In this document: one piece after another, positions 22,620 to 34,961 of the stretch
How the letters are laid out: each line of letters begins with the position of its first letter
Position numbering within the stretch: the first letter of the stretch is position 1
NCBI GenBank assembly: GCA_014529385.2
Contig: CM043950.1
Location: forward strand, 154,248,445 to 154,312,444
Direction: 5' to 3'
From: Adiantum capillus-veneris
Taxonomy: Eukaryota > Streptophyta > Polypodiopsida > Polypodiales > Pteridaceae
DNA length: 64,000 nt
The notes under the pieces: generated by a model
What the model saw: only the letters and a program-made list of their open reading frames with translations
Databases searched by the model: none
Told to the model about the DNA's origin: nothing
Made by a program: the position numbers and the translations under genes

Positions 22620-24769
22620 TTGAGATTGGTCACAGACCATAGACGGATGAGGCCATCCCAGGTAGCGAAGTGCATGCCAAAGAAGTATAGCGGATCAGGG
22701 GATCCATATGCCCATGTGTTGCTCTTCAAGCAAGTCTTAAGAGCAGAGCAGATCACTGATTTCTATACTCAATATGAGGGATTTCGGGCTGACCTTGGAA
22801 GGGACGGCCTTAACGTGGTTTCAACCTTTGAACCCTGAAACTTGTCCGAATATTGAACATGTATTACGGGAGTTCGCGGAAGAATTCTCAAAATGGGGTA
22901 TAAAGCATAATACTGTATCACAGATATATGCTTTTAAACAAAAGGAGAACAAAAAAGTGAAGGAAGCATCCTTGAGATTCAAGAAATACATCGAGAGGTG
23001 CCCAGGGAGAGAATTACCGCAGGACGAGAGATTGTCGGTGCTCTTCATTGAAGGACTTAGAAACGAAACCTTAAAAAAGGACCTTCACTTGAGAGCCTGT
23101 AGCACATTTGAACAGGTTACAAGGGAAGCGTTATATCTTGTTGATAACTGCAAAGCATATGGGGAAGTGTCAGAGGATACTGATTCAGTAACCAGTGGCT
23201 CTTCATCTATTAAGAGTGAACCCTCTACCAAGAAAGATGCTCAGGCTTCTTTGATGTCGACAGCTGACCAAATGATAGAGGAAGTAACGAAGAGAATGCA
23301 GCAACATATGAGATCAAATCCGGTGATGAGACAGTCTCAAACTCGGAAATGTGACATATGTGGGGGGGATCACTCGACGCCGTGGTGCACACAACAGCCG
23401 AAAGCACCAATTGCGAATGGACGAGTACTAAAATGGTGCGCCATAGAGCAAAAATGGACGAACCATGGCACGGATGAGTGTTTTTACAACAAAAACTATG
23501 TGAGGTAAAGGCCGTATGGACCTTCAGCAGGACCACCCCAGCCACCTCCTCCAAGATATCAAGTTGGGCCAAATGTGAATATGGTAGCAGGAGCAGACAT
23601 ACCTCAACCTGTGTTGGGTCAACAACCTCCTTTACCATAGGAAAATAGGGCCATGATTAAGTATGCTCAACCTTATGAAGCATCACTAGGAATGAATAAT
23701 ACACCTCAAATTTCGTATTACAAGTAACCGAATGAGCCTTACGTAACTGAACTTGAATCACAGATGTACGCAGACGAAGCCTATCAACCGTGGGAAAATA
23801 ACAAGGGTATGGCCCCACCAACGTATGTAGCATAACCTTCGAGGGACCAATATTTGGTGGACGAAAGAACGCTAATGTTCATTGTGAACGAGAATTACAA
23901 ACCAAGAGGATACCCTAATAGGGCGGGACAACCTATGGGACCACCTCCTCAAAATCAACCACCAATTGGACCGTGCTGTAACTGTGGAAGTTCAGATCAT
24001 TGGGAGCGAAGTTGTCCTTTCAAGGGCGAAAGAGTGAAAATTTTTGGGTTTTGTGACGTGTGTGGTGTGAATCACATACTGCCAGATTGCCCAAGGAATC
24101 CGGACAACAAGGGAAAAGCAACTATGAATATTGTGGGGGTGTTACCAAGTGCAAGCAGTGGATCAGAAACCGAACCCATGATCCAAATCAATGCGGTAAC
24201 CAGAGCCCAAGCCAAGGACTTAGAGAAAAACAAGCCATTGGAAGAAAAGGTCGAGTTGCCAATACCCACAAAAAACGAGAGTTTATCTGTGAGAACACAA
24301 CAGAAATCCTGGAAGGCGAAACGAGACAAAATGAAAACAAGAAGGATAAAAACCCAAATTGCCATGCAAAATGAATTACATGAAACGAAAGAGCAACTGA
24401 AACAAGAGAGATAGTAAAACTGCTGAGGACAACAACAAGCCGAGGAAAGCATCCTCAGGGGGATCAGTCTTGGTCGAGAAAGTGCTAGAGCCTTTAGATG
24501 CTCTATTACAAGCGTATGAAGCAAGGCTAAAAACAAACCAAACCTTAGAGCAGAGATGGTTGACTTATCCTCAACCAGAAGTGGAAACGAAGCGTTTGGA
24601 AATGTGTAAACACCTCATTGAAACAGCCCAGGCATTGATGGAACCTAATGCGATTAGAACCCCAGAACAAGAAGTGCTGATTCACAAAGAGCGAGAAAAA
24701 CTGAAGATCGATGAATCCGAACATGTAAACGGACCCAGGCCTGAAACGATATTGTCATTGGATCACTGA
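22620..24769 (+). pseudogene. Giant element gag with three zinc knuckles
   Basis: The gag core is split by a one-base shift near 22775-22790; downstream it has ALTWFQPLNPETCPNIEHVL and FKKYIERCPGRELPQDERL, the retrotransposon gag fold. Zinc knuckles: CDICGGDHSTPWC (CX2CX3HX4C, about 23350), CNCGSSDHWERSC with a leading Cys (canonical CX2CX4HX4C, about 23974) and CDVCGVNHILPDC (short form, about 24055). In-frame stops follow 23508, at 23638, 23725 and 23833, and a frame change lies near 24415. Role: capsid and RNA-binding nucleocapsid. Confidence 0.82.
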
Positions 24770-24967
24770 GTGGTGCCGATCACCACTGATGATGCTAAGT
24801 CAATGCCAATTCCATAAGTGGAAGAACCACGGACACAACACTTATGGGAAACCATTAGAAATAGAAAGAACGGAAGCACGATGTTACAGTCTGCACCAAT
24901 TGCTGAGGTTAACATGGACAACGAATTTTATCCAGGAGATATATGATCGCTGTATGGAGATGCAGAA

Positions 24968-26404
24968 ATGGAGGTTTCGATGGAAAGCAAATCTCAATCC
25001 TTGAAAACCCTGCCTTCATTTATAGGTGAACACGAGGCACAATCAGAGATAAGATTAGTTCCATCCCAGGTGAGAGCTGTTCCACAAATGATTGACTCAA
25101 AAAGTCTTCAAGAGATGCTGTCGACACCTGTAACATGCACAATCACACTGTCAGAACTCTTGAGAGTCAGACCGCACTTATGGGAAGACATGGGAAAACA
25201 TTTGGAGAACAAAGGAATAAAGATTCTTCTTCAGACAAACCCTACGGTAGAAGAAAACAAACGGAAAGGTCAACCCAAAGCCCAACCTGTGCCCATAAAC
25301 AAGGTCGGAGATTATTGTGAAGATGAGGAAGGTAATACAACCTTACCTCTCAAATATCAGCATATAAAGACGATAGCTATCCTAGACAGTGGGGTGGGAG
25401 TTGCGATTGCTACAAAGAAAATTTGGGAGAAATGGGGTCGTCCAGCTCTCAGAAAGACGAGAATGAAACTGCAACTAGTAGATGGATATGTAGAGAGACC
25501 ATTGGGAATCCTGGACCAAATAGTTGTAACTTCGTGTGGAATTAACTATGAGCATACCTTTGCTGTGGTAGACTTCGAAAAAACGAATAACTTTGACATT
25601 ATTTTGGGGCGACCTTTTATGCGTCAAGTCAAAATGATACAAGATTGGGGGTACGACCAAATTTACCTAAGGCATGAGGAGCTAATAACGAAAATTAACA
25701 TGAAGGATCATAGCTATAGAGACGTTGCAAAAACACCAGTGCAAGAATTTGATTCAACCACAGTGATTGGAAAAGAAATACCTGCGTGGTTACAAACGAA
25801 AGCACACGTCTGGATGTGTGGAGCATCTGATTGTAGAGACTTAATCAAAGAGGAATGTGTGTTGGAAAGGTCCGTAGAAGACGAGGCTTATCTCCCAGAA
25901 CCTTTCCCTGAACATTTATTTGAGCCATTTGGGTGGACTCAAATATTGTCAACCTTGTATGTATGTGTTAACGAATGCATGCCTACAAAATTTGGTGACG
26001 ATGAAGGATACGACCTAGTAACGTTGCAAATGGCTAGCGTCATCCTTGAGTCAATATCAGAGAGCGAGGAACAAGAAGAACCACTCCGTGAGACTGAGTG
26101 TAAAAGAATAGTTGATGAGATATCTGTAGTGGGTGATAGGAATCGAACTGAGGAGGAATTCACAGACTCACTAAGCGGGGATCTTCCATCACTGGGTGAT
26201 GAAATCCAAATGATAGATGCTGATGACGAAAGATCAAGTGGATTAGAGACGAATAGGAAGTATAAGTCGAGACCGGACAGGTTTTACGAGTTTCCTAACC
26301 AAAAACCTAGTCGACAAGAGCGGTATAGATCAAAGAGAGCAAGGAAATCTAGAGCGAATAAGCATAAACCCATGCCTTTGTCAATGACAAAACGGGATAT
26401 CTAG
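24968..26404 (+). CDS. Giant element Gag-Pol protease region
   Basis: 478 open codons. The retropepsin lies in the middle: AILDSGVGVAIATKKIW carries an intact Asp-Ser-Gly triad (Asp codon 25385-25387), and FDIILGRPFMRQVKMIQDW is the conserved C-terminal Gly-Arg-Pro block. The N-terminal 140 residues are a spacer with HIL-type helices. The C-terminal 200 residues are acidic then strongly basic (KSRPDRFYEF, RSKRARKSRANKHK). The frame upstream (24418-24967) is the same but contains three stops. RT follows in another frame. Confidence 0.8.
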   Translation: MEVSMESKSQSLKTLPSFIGEHEAQSEIRLVPSQVRAVPQMIDSKSLQEMLSTPVTCTITLSELLRVRPHLWEDMGKHLENKGIKILLQTNPTVEENKRKGQPKAQPVPINKVGDYCEDEEGNTTLPLKYQHIKTIAILDSGVGVAIATKKIWEKWGRPALRKTRMKLQLVDGYVERPLGILDQIVVTSCGINYEHTFAVVDFEKTNNFDIILGRPFMRQVKMIQDWGYDQIYLRHEELITKINMKDHSYRDVAKTPVQEFDSTTVIGKEIPAWLQTKAHVWMCGASDCRDLIKEECVLERSVEDEAYLPEPFPEHLFEPFGWTQILSTLYVCVNECMPTKFGDDEGYDLVTLQMASVILESISESEEQEEPLRETECKRIVDEISVVGDRNRTEEEFTDSLSGDLPSLGDEIQMIDADDERSSGLETNRKYKSRPDRFYEFPNQKPSRQERYRSKRARKSRANKHKPMPLSMTKRDI

Positions 26405-27790
26405 GGCTTGTAAAAGCTGATGATTGTGTCAAAGACAAGGTCACTAGCCGGTTTATCAAAACTAAACCATGGAAAGACAACAAGAAGAACAAGTGTGAAA
26501 AGCAAACGACTGAGACACATAAGGAGGGGGAAACAGAGTCTAGACTGACCAAAACAGAGAGGAAAACAGAGTACAATAAGCTCAAACGAACCCTGAAAGA
26601 CATATGGACAACTGAAATGGAAACAGATGAGGACACAAATTCTGACAAGATGGATGTGCTGTCTCATTATAAGAAATATACCATACAAGATAGAAAAATC
26701 ATAGTGCAACAATCGATGAGGAAATTGAAGGAACCTGGTACATCATACGACGTTCCTGAAAAGGCCAAACGAATAGATCTAGCGGAGCCAGGAGAAGATC
26801 CAAAACCTGCATATATTGCCACGGATCTTACTAAAGAAGAGGAAGAGCTTTTGATAGCTACTTTAAAACAATATAGAGATGTGTTTGCATGGTGATACAA
26901 AGATCTTAAGGGGGTGGATCCAAGTATCTGTCAACACACAATACCCCTTAAGAATGACGCCAAACCAAGCAGACAACGTCCTTATACTTACAATGAGACA
27001 TTTGCAAGGAAGATCAAGGAGGAGATAGATAAGCTAAAAGAGGCAGAGTTTATTTATGAAATTGAGCACACTGACTAGGTTTCACCGATTGTGGTGGTCC
27101 CGAACAAAAATGGAAAGTTGAGAGTGTGCGTCAATCTCAAGAAGGTAAACGCTGCTACAATTCGGGACAACTATCTCCTACCCATTACTAATCATGTAAT
27201 AGAAAGAGTGGCAGGAAAAGAAGCTTACAGTTTCTTAGATGGCTTCTCAGGCTACAAACAACTCGCAATAAAGCCAGAGGATCAGCACAAGATGGCTTTT
27301 GCAACTGAATGGGCATTTTTGCATTCAGGGTAATGGCTTTTGGCTTAACGAATGCACCAGCAACATTTCAGAGGCTGATGGGTTATGCTTTTAAAGAATA
27401 TCTAAGACAGTTCTTAGAAATTTACATGGATGACTTGTGCGTTCATTCTCTCGTAAGATTGGAGCACATAGAGCACTTAACCAAAGTGTTCAACAAATGT
27501 AGAATGTCTCGAATTTGCCTGAATCCGGAGAAATGTGTCTTCATGGTAAGACAAGGCAAAATATTGGGACATATAGTGTCCAAAAATGGTATTTCGACAG
27601 ACATGGAGAAGATCAGCGTAATTGTTGATCTACCATGACCAGTAAAGGTAAAGGAGGTACAGGCATTTATGGGCCATTGTGGATATTATCGCAGATTTAT
27701 CTACTCATACGCGACAATTGCGAAACCACTTTACGCATTGATAACTAAATTTGAGTGGACAGATGAGTGCGAGAAATCTTTTTAAACTTT
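26405..27790 (+). pseudogene. Giant element reverse transcriptase (interrupted by CACTA)
   Basis: The frame has VSPIVVVPNKNGKLRVCVNLKKVN, FLDGFSGYKQLAIKPEDQ and, after a one-base shift near 27310-27330, VMAFGLTNAPATFQR, the catalytic IYMDDLCVH (about 27420-27445) and ILGHIVSKNGIS. Stops: TGA near 26893, TAG near 27076, TGA near 27637 and TAA at 27781-27786. The C-terminal end (VKEVQAFMGHCGYYRRFI) runs straight into the CACTA insertion at 27790. Confidence 0.88.
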
Positions 27791-27802
27791 CACTACAAGA
27801 GG
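27791..27802 (+). repeat. CACTA left terminal inverted repeat
   Basis: CACTACAAGAGG, matched by the reverse complement at 35812-35823. Confidence 0.93.
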
Positions 27803-27854
27803 TTGTGTGCTCTTGTGACGCTGTTAGCGACAGAAATACACTGGGTTTTTATAA

Positions 27855-28075
27855 CCCCGGGCGTCGCTAAAACCGTCGCTAGTAGCATCGCTACGAGAGC
27901 GTCGCTATAACCGTCGCTATAGGCGTCGTTATATGCGTCGCTATATAGCGACGCGTATAGTGACGCATATAGCGACGATTATAGCGACGTTTACACAGAA
28001 GACTATAGCGGCGCTCATAGCGACGCTACAGAGCCATAAATAGCGACGGTTATAGCGACGCCCAAGAGAATTTTT
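27855..28075. repeat. CACTA subterminal repeats with foldback
   Basis: About fifteen copies of GCGTCGCTATA-like units. The first half is in direct orientation (about 27865-27945), the second half inverted as TATAGCGACGC (about 27946-28065), so the block can fold into a long hairpin. Subterminal repeats are the known binding sites of TnpA-type proteins. Fewer copies occur at the right end (about 35748-35800). Confidence 0.88.
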
Positions 28076-28633
28076 TTTTGGTGACAGGGCATTGAATGCC
28101 CTGCCACCCATCAACCATATTGTACTTGATTCACTTTTTAAAAAAAGTGCAAGGGTAGATAATAGACCCAAAATAGTCACCCACAAGACGCATTGTTTGC
28201 AAAATTGACAAGCGTAAAATTGACAATTGTACACATCATAGGCAAAATAAATTGATTGGCAAATGTAATAATGACAATTGTACAACATCATAGGAATAAA
28301 GAATTGATTGGCAAAAGGAACTGCGGTGACAAATGTAATAATATACATGGTTCAAAAAGACGTATAAAATCCGTCTGATGATACATAAGCTATGAGAAAC
28401 CCTAAACTAATGTTATCTAGCTACGGCTAAACTGACGTCGTCTAGTCAGACGTCTCATCGCGTCCAAGCGGCGTATCTGTCGGATTCTGTAAAAAAAGAC
28501 AATAAGACAGCTTTCAGTAAGTATAAACATATAACGACATTTATAAAACAATACAAAAAATAGAAAAGAGTAAACCCTAATACTAACCATGCCGCCGCGA
28601 GAACTGAGAATGTCAAAACATACAAAGATTTCA

Positions 28634-29671
28634 TTATGTTAGAATTAAAAAACTCATAAACCCTAAACTATCGAACATAAAGAGCAATGCGAAAACACTT
28701 ACAAAATCGGCCTCAAATGATGCCCATCCACCGCTCCCCAAGTGGTGCGAGCTCCCTGCCTCTACTCGCGCTCTGGCTGCATCCTTTTGTTGCTTCCACT
28801 TGTCGGGATTCTCGCGCGCTGCTTTCTTCGCATTCTTCCAATCTTCTTTGGCCAACCAATCTGGCCTGTTCCACCCATTCTTGATTGCTTTTTGCACTTC
28901 GGAACGCTTGTGTTTGCAGTATTCGTGCATTCAAATCTTCATCAGGTCTTCATTGAAGCGCTGATCCCGTGTTGGAACGGGAAACTCATCATGAAGTATG
29001 CTGATGACTCTGTTTTTTAAATCACTTGGTACTTCACTCCATTTGTTTAGTATGTAGTGTCTAAATAGCTGAGAGCAAAGACCACGCATGCGCGAGATCA
29101 CCTTCTTGCCCTCATCATCCATGATGATTCCGCCGCTGAAGTTGACGGAGTAAGGCAAGCCCTCTGGCCGGTGACGCATGAACCTGGGTGTCCCGGCAGG
29201 GATCTCTAGCAGCGTGTCGATGGGGGTACGGACGTCAGGTGTCTCCACCGGCGTCTGGGCCCCGAAGTGAGGAGTGTCGAGTGGGGTGGCTCCTGGCGGA
29301 GTAGGTAGAGGTGTGTAGCTGCTAGGAACAGTCAGCCGCGCAAAACCTGGCGTAGATGGCGATGCTGTGGTTGGTGTGGGGGTGGGCAAAGAAGGGGAGG
29401 GTAAAGAGCCTCGTCGAACACGAGGCGGTGTGGAGGCATCGGCGGCGGAATCCCCACAACAACCGCCACCGCCACCACTAGAGCGCCGGTGTCTAGACGA
29501 GTGTGAAGATCGTCTCGTCGACGCCGAAGCTTCGGAGCGCGCCGAATGCTCCGAAAGAGAGGGAGATGCGGATGGAGTCGGAACGCGCGATGATGCACTA
29601 GAGCGATGACGCTCCACGTACCACTGTCTCTGCTGCGGTGACAAAGAAGAAAGAAACTCCTCATCATCCAT
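28634..29671 (-). pseudogene. CACTA second gene, En/Spm TnpA-like / Transposase_24-type protein
   Basis: Starts MDDEEFLSSLSPQQRQWYVE at 29671, just after a splice acceptor (TTTAATGCAG). About 190 residues of Ser/Thr/Pro-rich low complexity follow. Then comes a globular region (MDDEGKKVISRMRGLCSQLF, LKNRVISILHDEFPVPTRDQRFNEDL) and, past a TGA at 28931-28933, KNGWNRPDW...KKAARENPDKWKQQKDAARAR...HHLGSGGW. This matches the plant En/Spm-associated DNA-binding ORF as I remember it. A GTAAGT donor at 28702-28697 probably ends the exon at 28703. Inferred role: binding the subterminal repeats. Confidence 0.75.
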
Positions 29672-29943
29672 ACCTGCATTAAACACACGAATATTTAAAC
29701 TTAATATTGAATGAATAGAGTAGACAATGACGCAAAGACCATTAAATACAATGACGTAATGACGCATATAAATACAATGACGTAATGAATGGAGTGATAG
29801 AAGAGGCAAGTCGAAAACTTAGAATTTTCAATCAAAAGATGTGAGCGCGAGTAGAAAAGAGCGTTATACACCATGGAAGGTACTTAGAGAGCCAGAGCTT
29901 TTACAACACGGAGCAAAATTGTTCAAATACAATATTTGTGGCT

Positions 29944-32900
29944 TTAAGAGATCTCTCTCTCATCCTCGCATAACTCATCATAACTTCCTATATCTATATA
30001 GAGCTCTCCGTTTAAACACATATCCTCTGTTTCATTTTGTAGCTCCTCTGCATGCACCCCATATAGAGTAGTAGCATCTTGATGCTCGTCTGGCACCACC
30101 GCAGCGGCTTCTGATTGAGCATCTTCTCTGATCTCCTCCATTGATGCCGTTGTGATTGGCACATGGTAGCCTTCATACGTCCTTGTACTACGAGGGGCTA
30201 CCTCTATGACTTACCACCAGTTTGATGTAGACTTTGTAGGATGAAATATTACCTGCCAGAGCCACATAACTTACATGAGAGCTTTCAAGCACATAACTTG
30301 TAAAAGGGGGATGTTAACTTTTTACATACTTACTTGTTCACAATGCTCTGGTAGTACGAAAGTGTCTCTTAGGTCAGTCCATTTCTTAGTAGAATCCACC
30401 TCAAGAAAACCAGACTCTCCTCTACGCACAGTAGCGTTGCGACCCTCCATGATTATCTTGAACCATTGCACGTCGAACAAGTCGACAAAAAATCCTCTGT
30501 AATCGATCCTCAAAATCTCTTGCAGCGTGCTGAAGTAAGTGAGTTTTGCCACCACAGGATCTGCATCAGAGGAACGTCGTCGACTAGACTGTTCAAATTT
30601 TGCCATGATTCCACAATCTTGAGTAAAACGCTTTTTGTCGATCCGTTCCACCCTAAAATGTCGACCATTACACCATGCTGCTGTGTATGACTTATACTAC
30701 AACGAACAAAGATTATGAGTGGCCGTTCAAACGTTTAGAAATAAAGTCACTACCATGTCGTACATTGCAAACTTACCTTTGTCACGCAACCCCGAGATTA
30801 CTCCCACTCTTCCTCAGTCACTTTGTCACCGCATTGTTGTGCGCTTTTCAATTGGTTGTGCAACCATCTTAAGCTCATGAAGGTTGGTAGGCTCTCCAGA
30901 CCCGTCGGATAGTGCATCGGTGGTCGTCTTCCCCGTCTCCACTCGATTCGTGCCCTTTGTCACTCTTACTTTGCATCCTCATATTGTGAAATCCACTTTT
31001 GCATCACTGGATTGTGAAGCATGCAAAATCGGTTGATTTTAGCCTCTAGATCTTCCGTCATCTTCTTCTCAACACCGATATTGCACATGACAATCCCAGA
31101 TATGTGCTGATCATCTATGGTTCGCCATAGCGTGTCCCGGGCTTTATCAAATCCGTCTAGCCACTCTCCAATGTACACTAGGGACTCTGATACCAACCAA
31201 CCTTCTGCCATGCTACCCTCCGGACGTGCCTTTTGACGCACATATCCCTTAAGCGTTTCATGAAACGTTCTAAGAAGAACATCCATCTGGAATGAACTGT
31301 GCCAGCTATTTCCACCTCATCAACTATGTGAACAAGAAGATGCACCTGAATGGTTAGCATGGTAGTAGGAAAATGTTTCTCAAACATGCACACAAGCTCC
31401 GCAGCATTTAGTTTGGCGAATGGTATGGAGTCTACGTTGATCTCCTTTTGTGAGATCCATTGCACCAGCTTTGCAAGTTTGTAGATTGTGTTACGGATGT
31501 CGAGAGACAAACATCCCTCAATGGCAACCGATAAAATAAACTGTAAAGTATGTGCAGCAATGATATTAAAGTCCACATTTTATGCAATGATATTAAAGTC
31601 CACTATGAACGTACCTGACACATTTTATGCCAATCGTGTGACTTCAAACCGATAAACTTTCCGTCTTTAGTAAAACACGTTCGGAGCGAGTGCATTACGC
31701 CAGTGGGGGTCCGCAAAGATCGAATGGTCTCTTTTACTTTGCGTTCTTGGGCTCCTGTGAAAATCCATGGTGCTTTAGGGAGTTTTATCGATCCATCAGA
31801 CGCTGTTTGCGGCCAATATTGCTCCATACGATCCACATTTCTAAGGTCAACTCTGGCTCCCAAAGTATCTTTCTTGCCGCTCAGATGGTCCCATAGTAGA
31901 TTACCTACATTCTTGAATATGTGCATTGGATCGAGCAAGTGATTGATCATGAGTCGGGGCCAGTATGGTAACTCGTACCATAGAGATAGTCTCTTCATCC
32001 CTGGAGGCAATCCGTCATCGCACATCTCCTTCTGCTCTAACCATGCTTGTGCAGACATCCTTGGTGGCTCTCTTTCCAAAAAGCCATCGCGTAACACATG
32101 ATTCTCTGGAAGATATGCTTGATGACCTTCGTAGATTTGCTTCTTCAGTGAGGGCGCCCTACGTGCATTCAGTCTAGGTCCACATGTCACACATGCTCTG
32201 TATCCGCTTGTTTGAAGCCCTGCATGTATACACATGATAATAGATCAACTATGGGAAAAAACAAGATTTACAGTGTCTGAATGAGGAGTGTCAATAGATC
32301 ACCTGAGCATTCTGTTAGCCCGGGATAGTCATGCATGGTCCACATTAGAATGCCTCTGATCAAAGCATTCCGTCGTCCTGTGTGTCGGCTCATATCCACC
32401 ACCTCTATGCCAATCCACAATTGTTGTAGCTCTTCCAATAGTGGACGAAGATACACATCCATATTCTCCACTTTATATCGCCCTGGCACAATCAAGCTTA
32501 GCCATAGGTGCCCCTTCTTCGTAGTCAACCACGGGGGAATGTTGTAGTTGACGATGACAACGGGCCATACACTGTAAGATGTTGATCTTTGACCAAATGG
32601 ATTTACGCCATCCATAGCCAGGCCTAAGTGCAAATTTCGAGCTTCCTTGGCAAAATCCGACCATGTTCCATCTATATGTTTCCAGGCTGCGCAATCTACA
32701 GGAATTCGTAGCACACCATCTGAAGATTTATTCTCCTCATGCCATGATGCTAGGGCGGCCATGGACTTACATTCGAAGAAATGCTTGATGCGAGGAAGCA
32801 GAGGAAAATGTCGCAAAACCTTTTGTGGAATTTTTGTCCCGTGGAGATCTACTAGATATCTTTCGGAATCACATTTCGGACACTTCTCCATGTCTATGTA

Positions 32901-33671
32901 TTCCCCTCTGAAAAGAATGCAGTCATTAGGACAAGCGTGGATAGAATTGTAATCCATCCCCAAGTTTCGCAAAATCTTTCTTGCTTCATCTCGGGAATCT
33001 GGCATCACATTGTCAGCTGGTAGTATGTGCTCTTTAAGCAATCTACACAACATAAAAATACGATACAGTCGTGTAAAAATCTATCAGATCATTATACATT
33101 TAGAGTTTTATTAAAGTAAACTAATTGTAATAGATCACCTGAAAAGCGCTGTGACGCTAGTGTCACTCCATCCAAACTTTGCCTGCATGTTGAGAAGAAC
33201 CAGGAGTGCTTTCAATCTAAACATACGTGCTCCATTATACAATGGCATATCGGCTTCACTTTTCATATCATCATAGATAAGCCTTTCTGAATCCATGATC
33301 GTCTCGATTATTTCATCAATCTCGGGCTCAAACATTGCCTCGTTGGGAATGTGCTCTGCATGATCATCCCCCGAGCTGTCAGAGACTACATCTTGTGGCC
33401 TCACATATGCTGCTTGACCAAAGCGCCTGCGAACACGTCTATTGGGTTGCAAGATTGCTGCTTGTTGGCCAGCGTCAGAGTCCGACAAGTTATAATTGGC
33501 AACAACTCGATCTATAATAGATGGATCGAACTCGCCAAATTCGCGAACGTTCTGCAAAGAAACATGTCTTGTCCGTCGCACAGCATGCTTGCATTGATTA
33601 CAAGGACATAAGACCCTCGTTGAGAGATAGGTGTTTCGGTTGGACGGTCCCACATCCTCGTCACTACTCAT
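29944..33671 (-). pseudogene. CACTA transposase (TnpD type), copy A
   Basis: Minus-strand exons: 33671-33139 (MSSDEDVGPSNRN, transposase-associated N terminus), 33042-32303 and 32219-31615 (Transposase_21/tnp2 catalytic region: LGLAMDGVNPFGQRS, GHLWLSLIVPGRYKV, MINHLLDPMHIFKNVG), 31540-30966 (DUF4218-like), then 30699-30346 and the following exon to 29944 (DUF4216-like: DVQWFKIIMEGRN, LPEHCEQ). Splice sites are GT-AG and agree with copy B. Lesions relative to copy B: loss of one base in a T run near 31255-31258, and TAA at 30966-30968 where copy B has CAA. A further TAA lies at about 30210-30212. It would cut the CACTA ends if intact. Confidence 0.88.
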
Positions 33672-33733
33672 ATTGAGGATAAAAATCTTATAACTTGGAC
33701 AACAAATTTAATATTCTATTGGCATTCTTCGTC

Positions 33734-33736
<3 letters not shown>

Positions 33737-33829
<93 letters not shown>
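33737..33829. repeat. (TC)n microsatellite, 93 bp
   Basis: About 46 TC units about 65 bp upstream of the transposase start, inside the CACTA. Likely its 5' UTR or promoter side. Confidence 0.95.
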
Positions 33830-33831
<2 letters not shown>

Positions 33832-34150
33832 ACCTCACATTCTCTAGTCATGTCCAATCCCCGCACACCTCGGTCTAGAGGTGCACGGAGATCAGAACCA
33901 CCGGGTTATAATCTCGTCTTTATTGGTCAATACCTATATTTGTGGGTACAAGAAATCTACAGACCCACGTCTACATGATACTGCATGTAGTGGACAAAAC
34001 CCCTTTGCCTCTTCTCTAGCTGTAGCACTTCACAGCATCTTAACATCTTTTCACAGTAGATCTTTTCACTGTTCGTCTAACTCTAAACCCTAAACCGTAA
34101 GTAATTCTTGCGTGGACTCGATCTAACGTAAATAAGCGTAAATAGAACTA

Positions 34151-34260
34151 AAAATAAACCTAAATCTAATTTAACGTAAGTCTACATCTAACCTAATCTT
34201 TAACGTCTTTTGGGATAGTTTCCTACGACGTTAAAACTCTCTTCTTCTTGTGTGTGTGTG
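34151..34260. repeat. CACTA internal direct repeat, unit 1
   Basis: About 107 bp nearly identical to 34855-34961. It includes TAGTTTCCTACGACGTTAAA, which recurs a third time at 35122-35141. Confidence 0.85.
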
Positions 34261-34280
34261 TGGGTAAACCTAAATAAATC

Positions 34281-34320
34281 TAAGTCTAATCTAATATAAC
34301 ATAAATCTAAATCTAACGCA
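34281..34320. repeat. Direct repeat flanking the captured HIPP segment (left)
   Basis: About 38 bp (TAAGTCTAATCTAATATAAC and on), matching 34763-34800 with a few changes. Confidence 0.75.
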
Positions 34321-34398
34321 AATTATGTTATATTAAAAACAAAGAACTAAACTAACAGGGATTATAAGAACCTTAAAACTGATTTAACCCATAATTTT

Positions 34399-34762
34399 TC
34401 ACATAACTCGGCAAGAGTTGGCATTCTCATCACTAAAGATGTGAGAGTTAACTTCCGGCGGTGACGCTGCCTCATCTCCATCCACATCTGACGACAGCAA
34501 TTGGCCCTTTAGACCGTTCTTGATCTTGTTACTAACTTTGAAGTTGCTGTTGAATGACTAGAGGTTGTCTAGATGGTCATTGTGTCGGGGATGTAGTGAC
34601 TCTTGCCGCCCTGAAGATCCACCTTCTTCCCTATCTTCTGAAGACATTTCACCAGTACTTTTGGATCGACGGAGCCCACCATGAGTGAAGGCACCAATAC
34701 CCTATATTCCATTGAGGGCTTTCTTCACCCGCTTCATGCAGGCATCGCAGTCTATGGAGACC
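34399..34762 (-). pseudogene. Captured fragment of a heavy-metal-associated isoprenylated plant protein (HIPP) gene
   Basis: Minus-strand translation from 34761 gives VSIDCDACMKRVKKALNGI, the metal-binding helix of an HMA domain with its CxxC (Cys-Asp-Ala-Cys). In the next frame it gives VGSVDPKVLVKCLQKIGKKV, the second half of the domain. A third block in the first frame, NSNFKVSNKIKNGLKG, leads to IFSDENANSCRVM and TGA (34401-34399). CRVM is a C-terminal CaaX isoprenylation box, as in HIPPs. About 25-30 nt are missing between the two HMA halves, and TAG codons occur near 34706 and 34563. It is not part of any CACTA gene, so this is a transduplicated host fragment. The source is presumed to be the same genome. 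Confidence 0.82.
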
Positions 34763-34800
34763 TAAATCTAATCTAATATAATGTAAATCTAAATCTAGCG
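34763..34800. repeat. Direct repeat flanking the captured HIPP segment (right)
   Basis: Pairs with 34281-34320. The HIPP homology starts exactly at its edge. Confidence 0.75.
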
Positions 34801-34854
34801 TAAATAAATGTAAATCTAATTAAAAATAAACCTGAATCTAATCTAATTTAACTT

Positions 34855-34961
34855 AAATAAACCTAAATTTAATTTAACGTAAGTCTACATCTAACCTAAT
34901 CTTTAACGTCTTTTAGGATAGTTTCCTACGACGTTATAACTCTCTTCTTCTTGTGTGTGTG
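34855..34961. repeat. CACTA internal direct repeat, unit 2
   Basis: Pairs with 34151-34260, about 700 bp away. The two units bracket the captured HIPP segment. Confidence 0.85.

Noticed and set aside
27855-28075. CRISPR-like array of short repeats
   Set aside because: Units are direct and inverted, without regular unique spacers; they are CACTA subterminal repeats in a plant genome.
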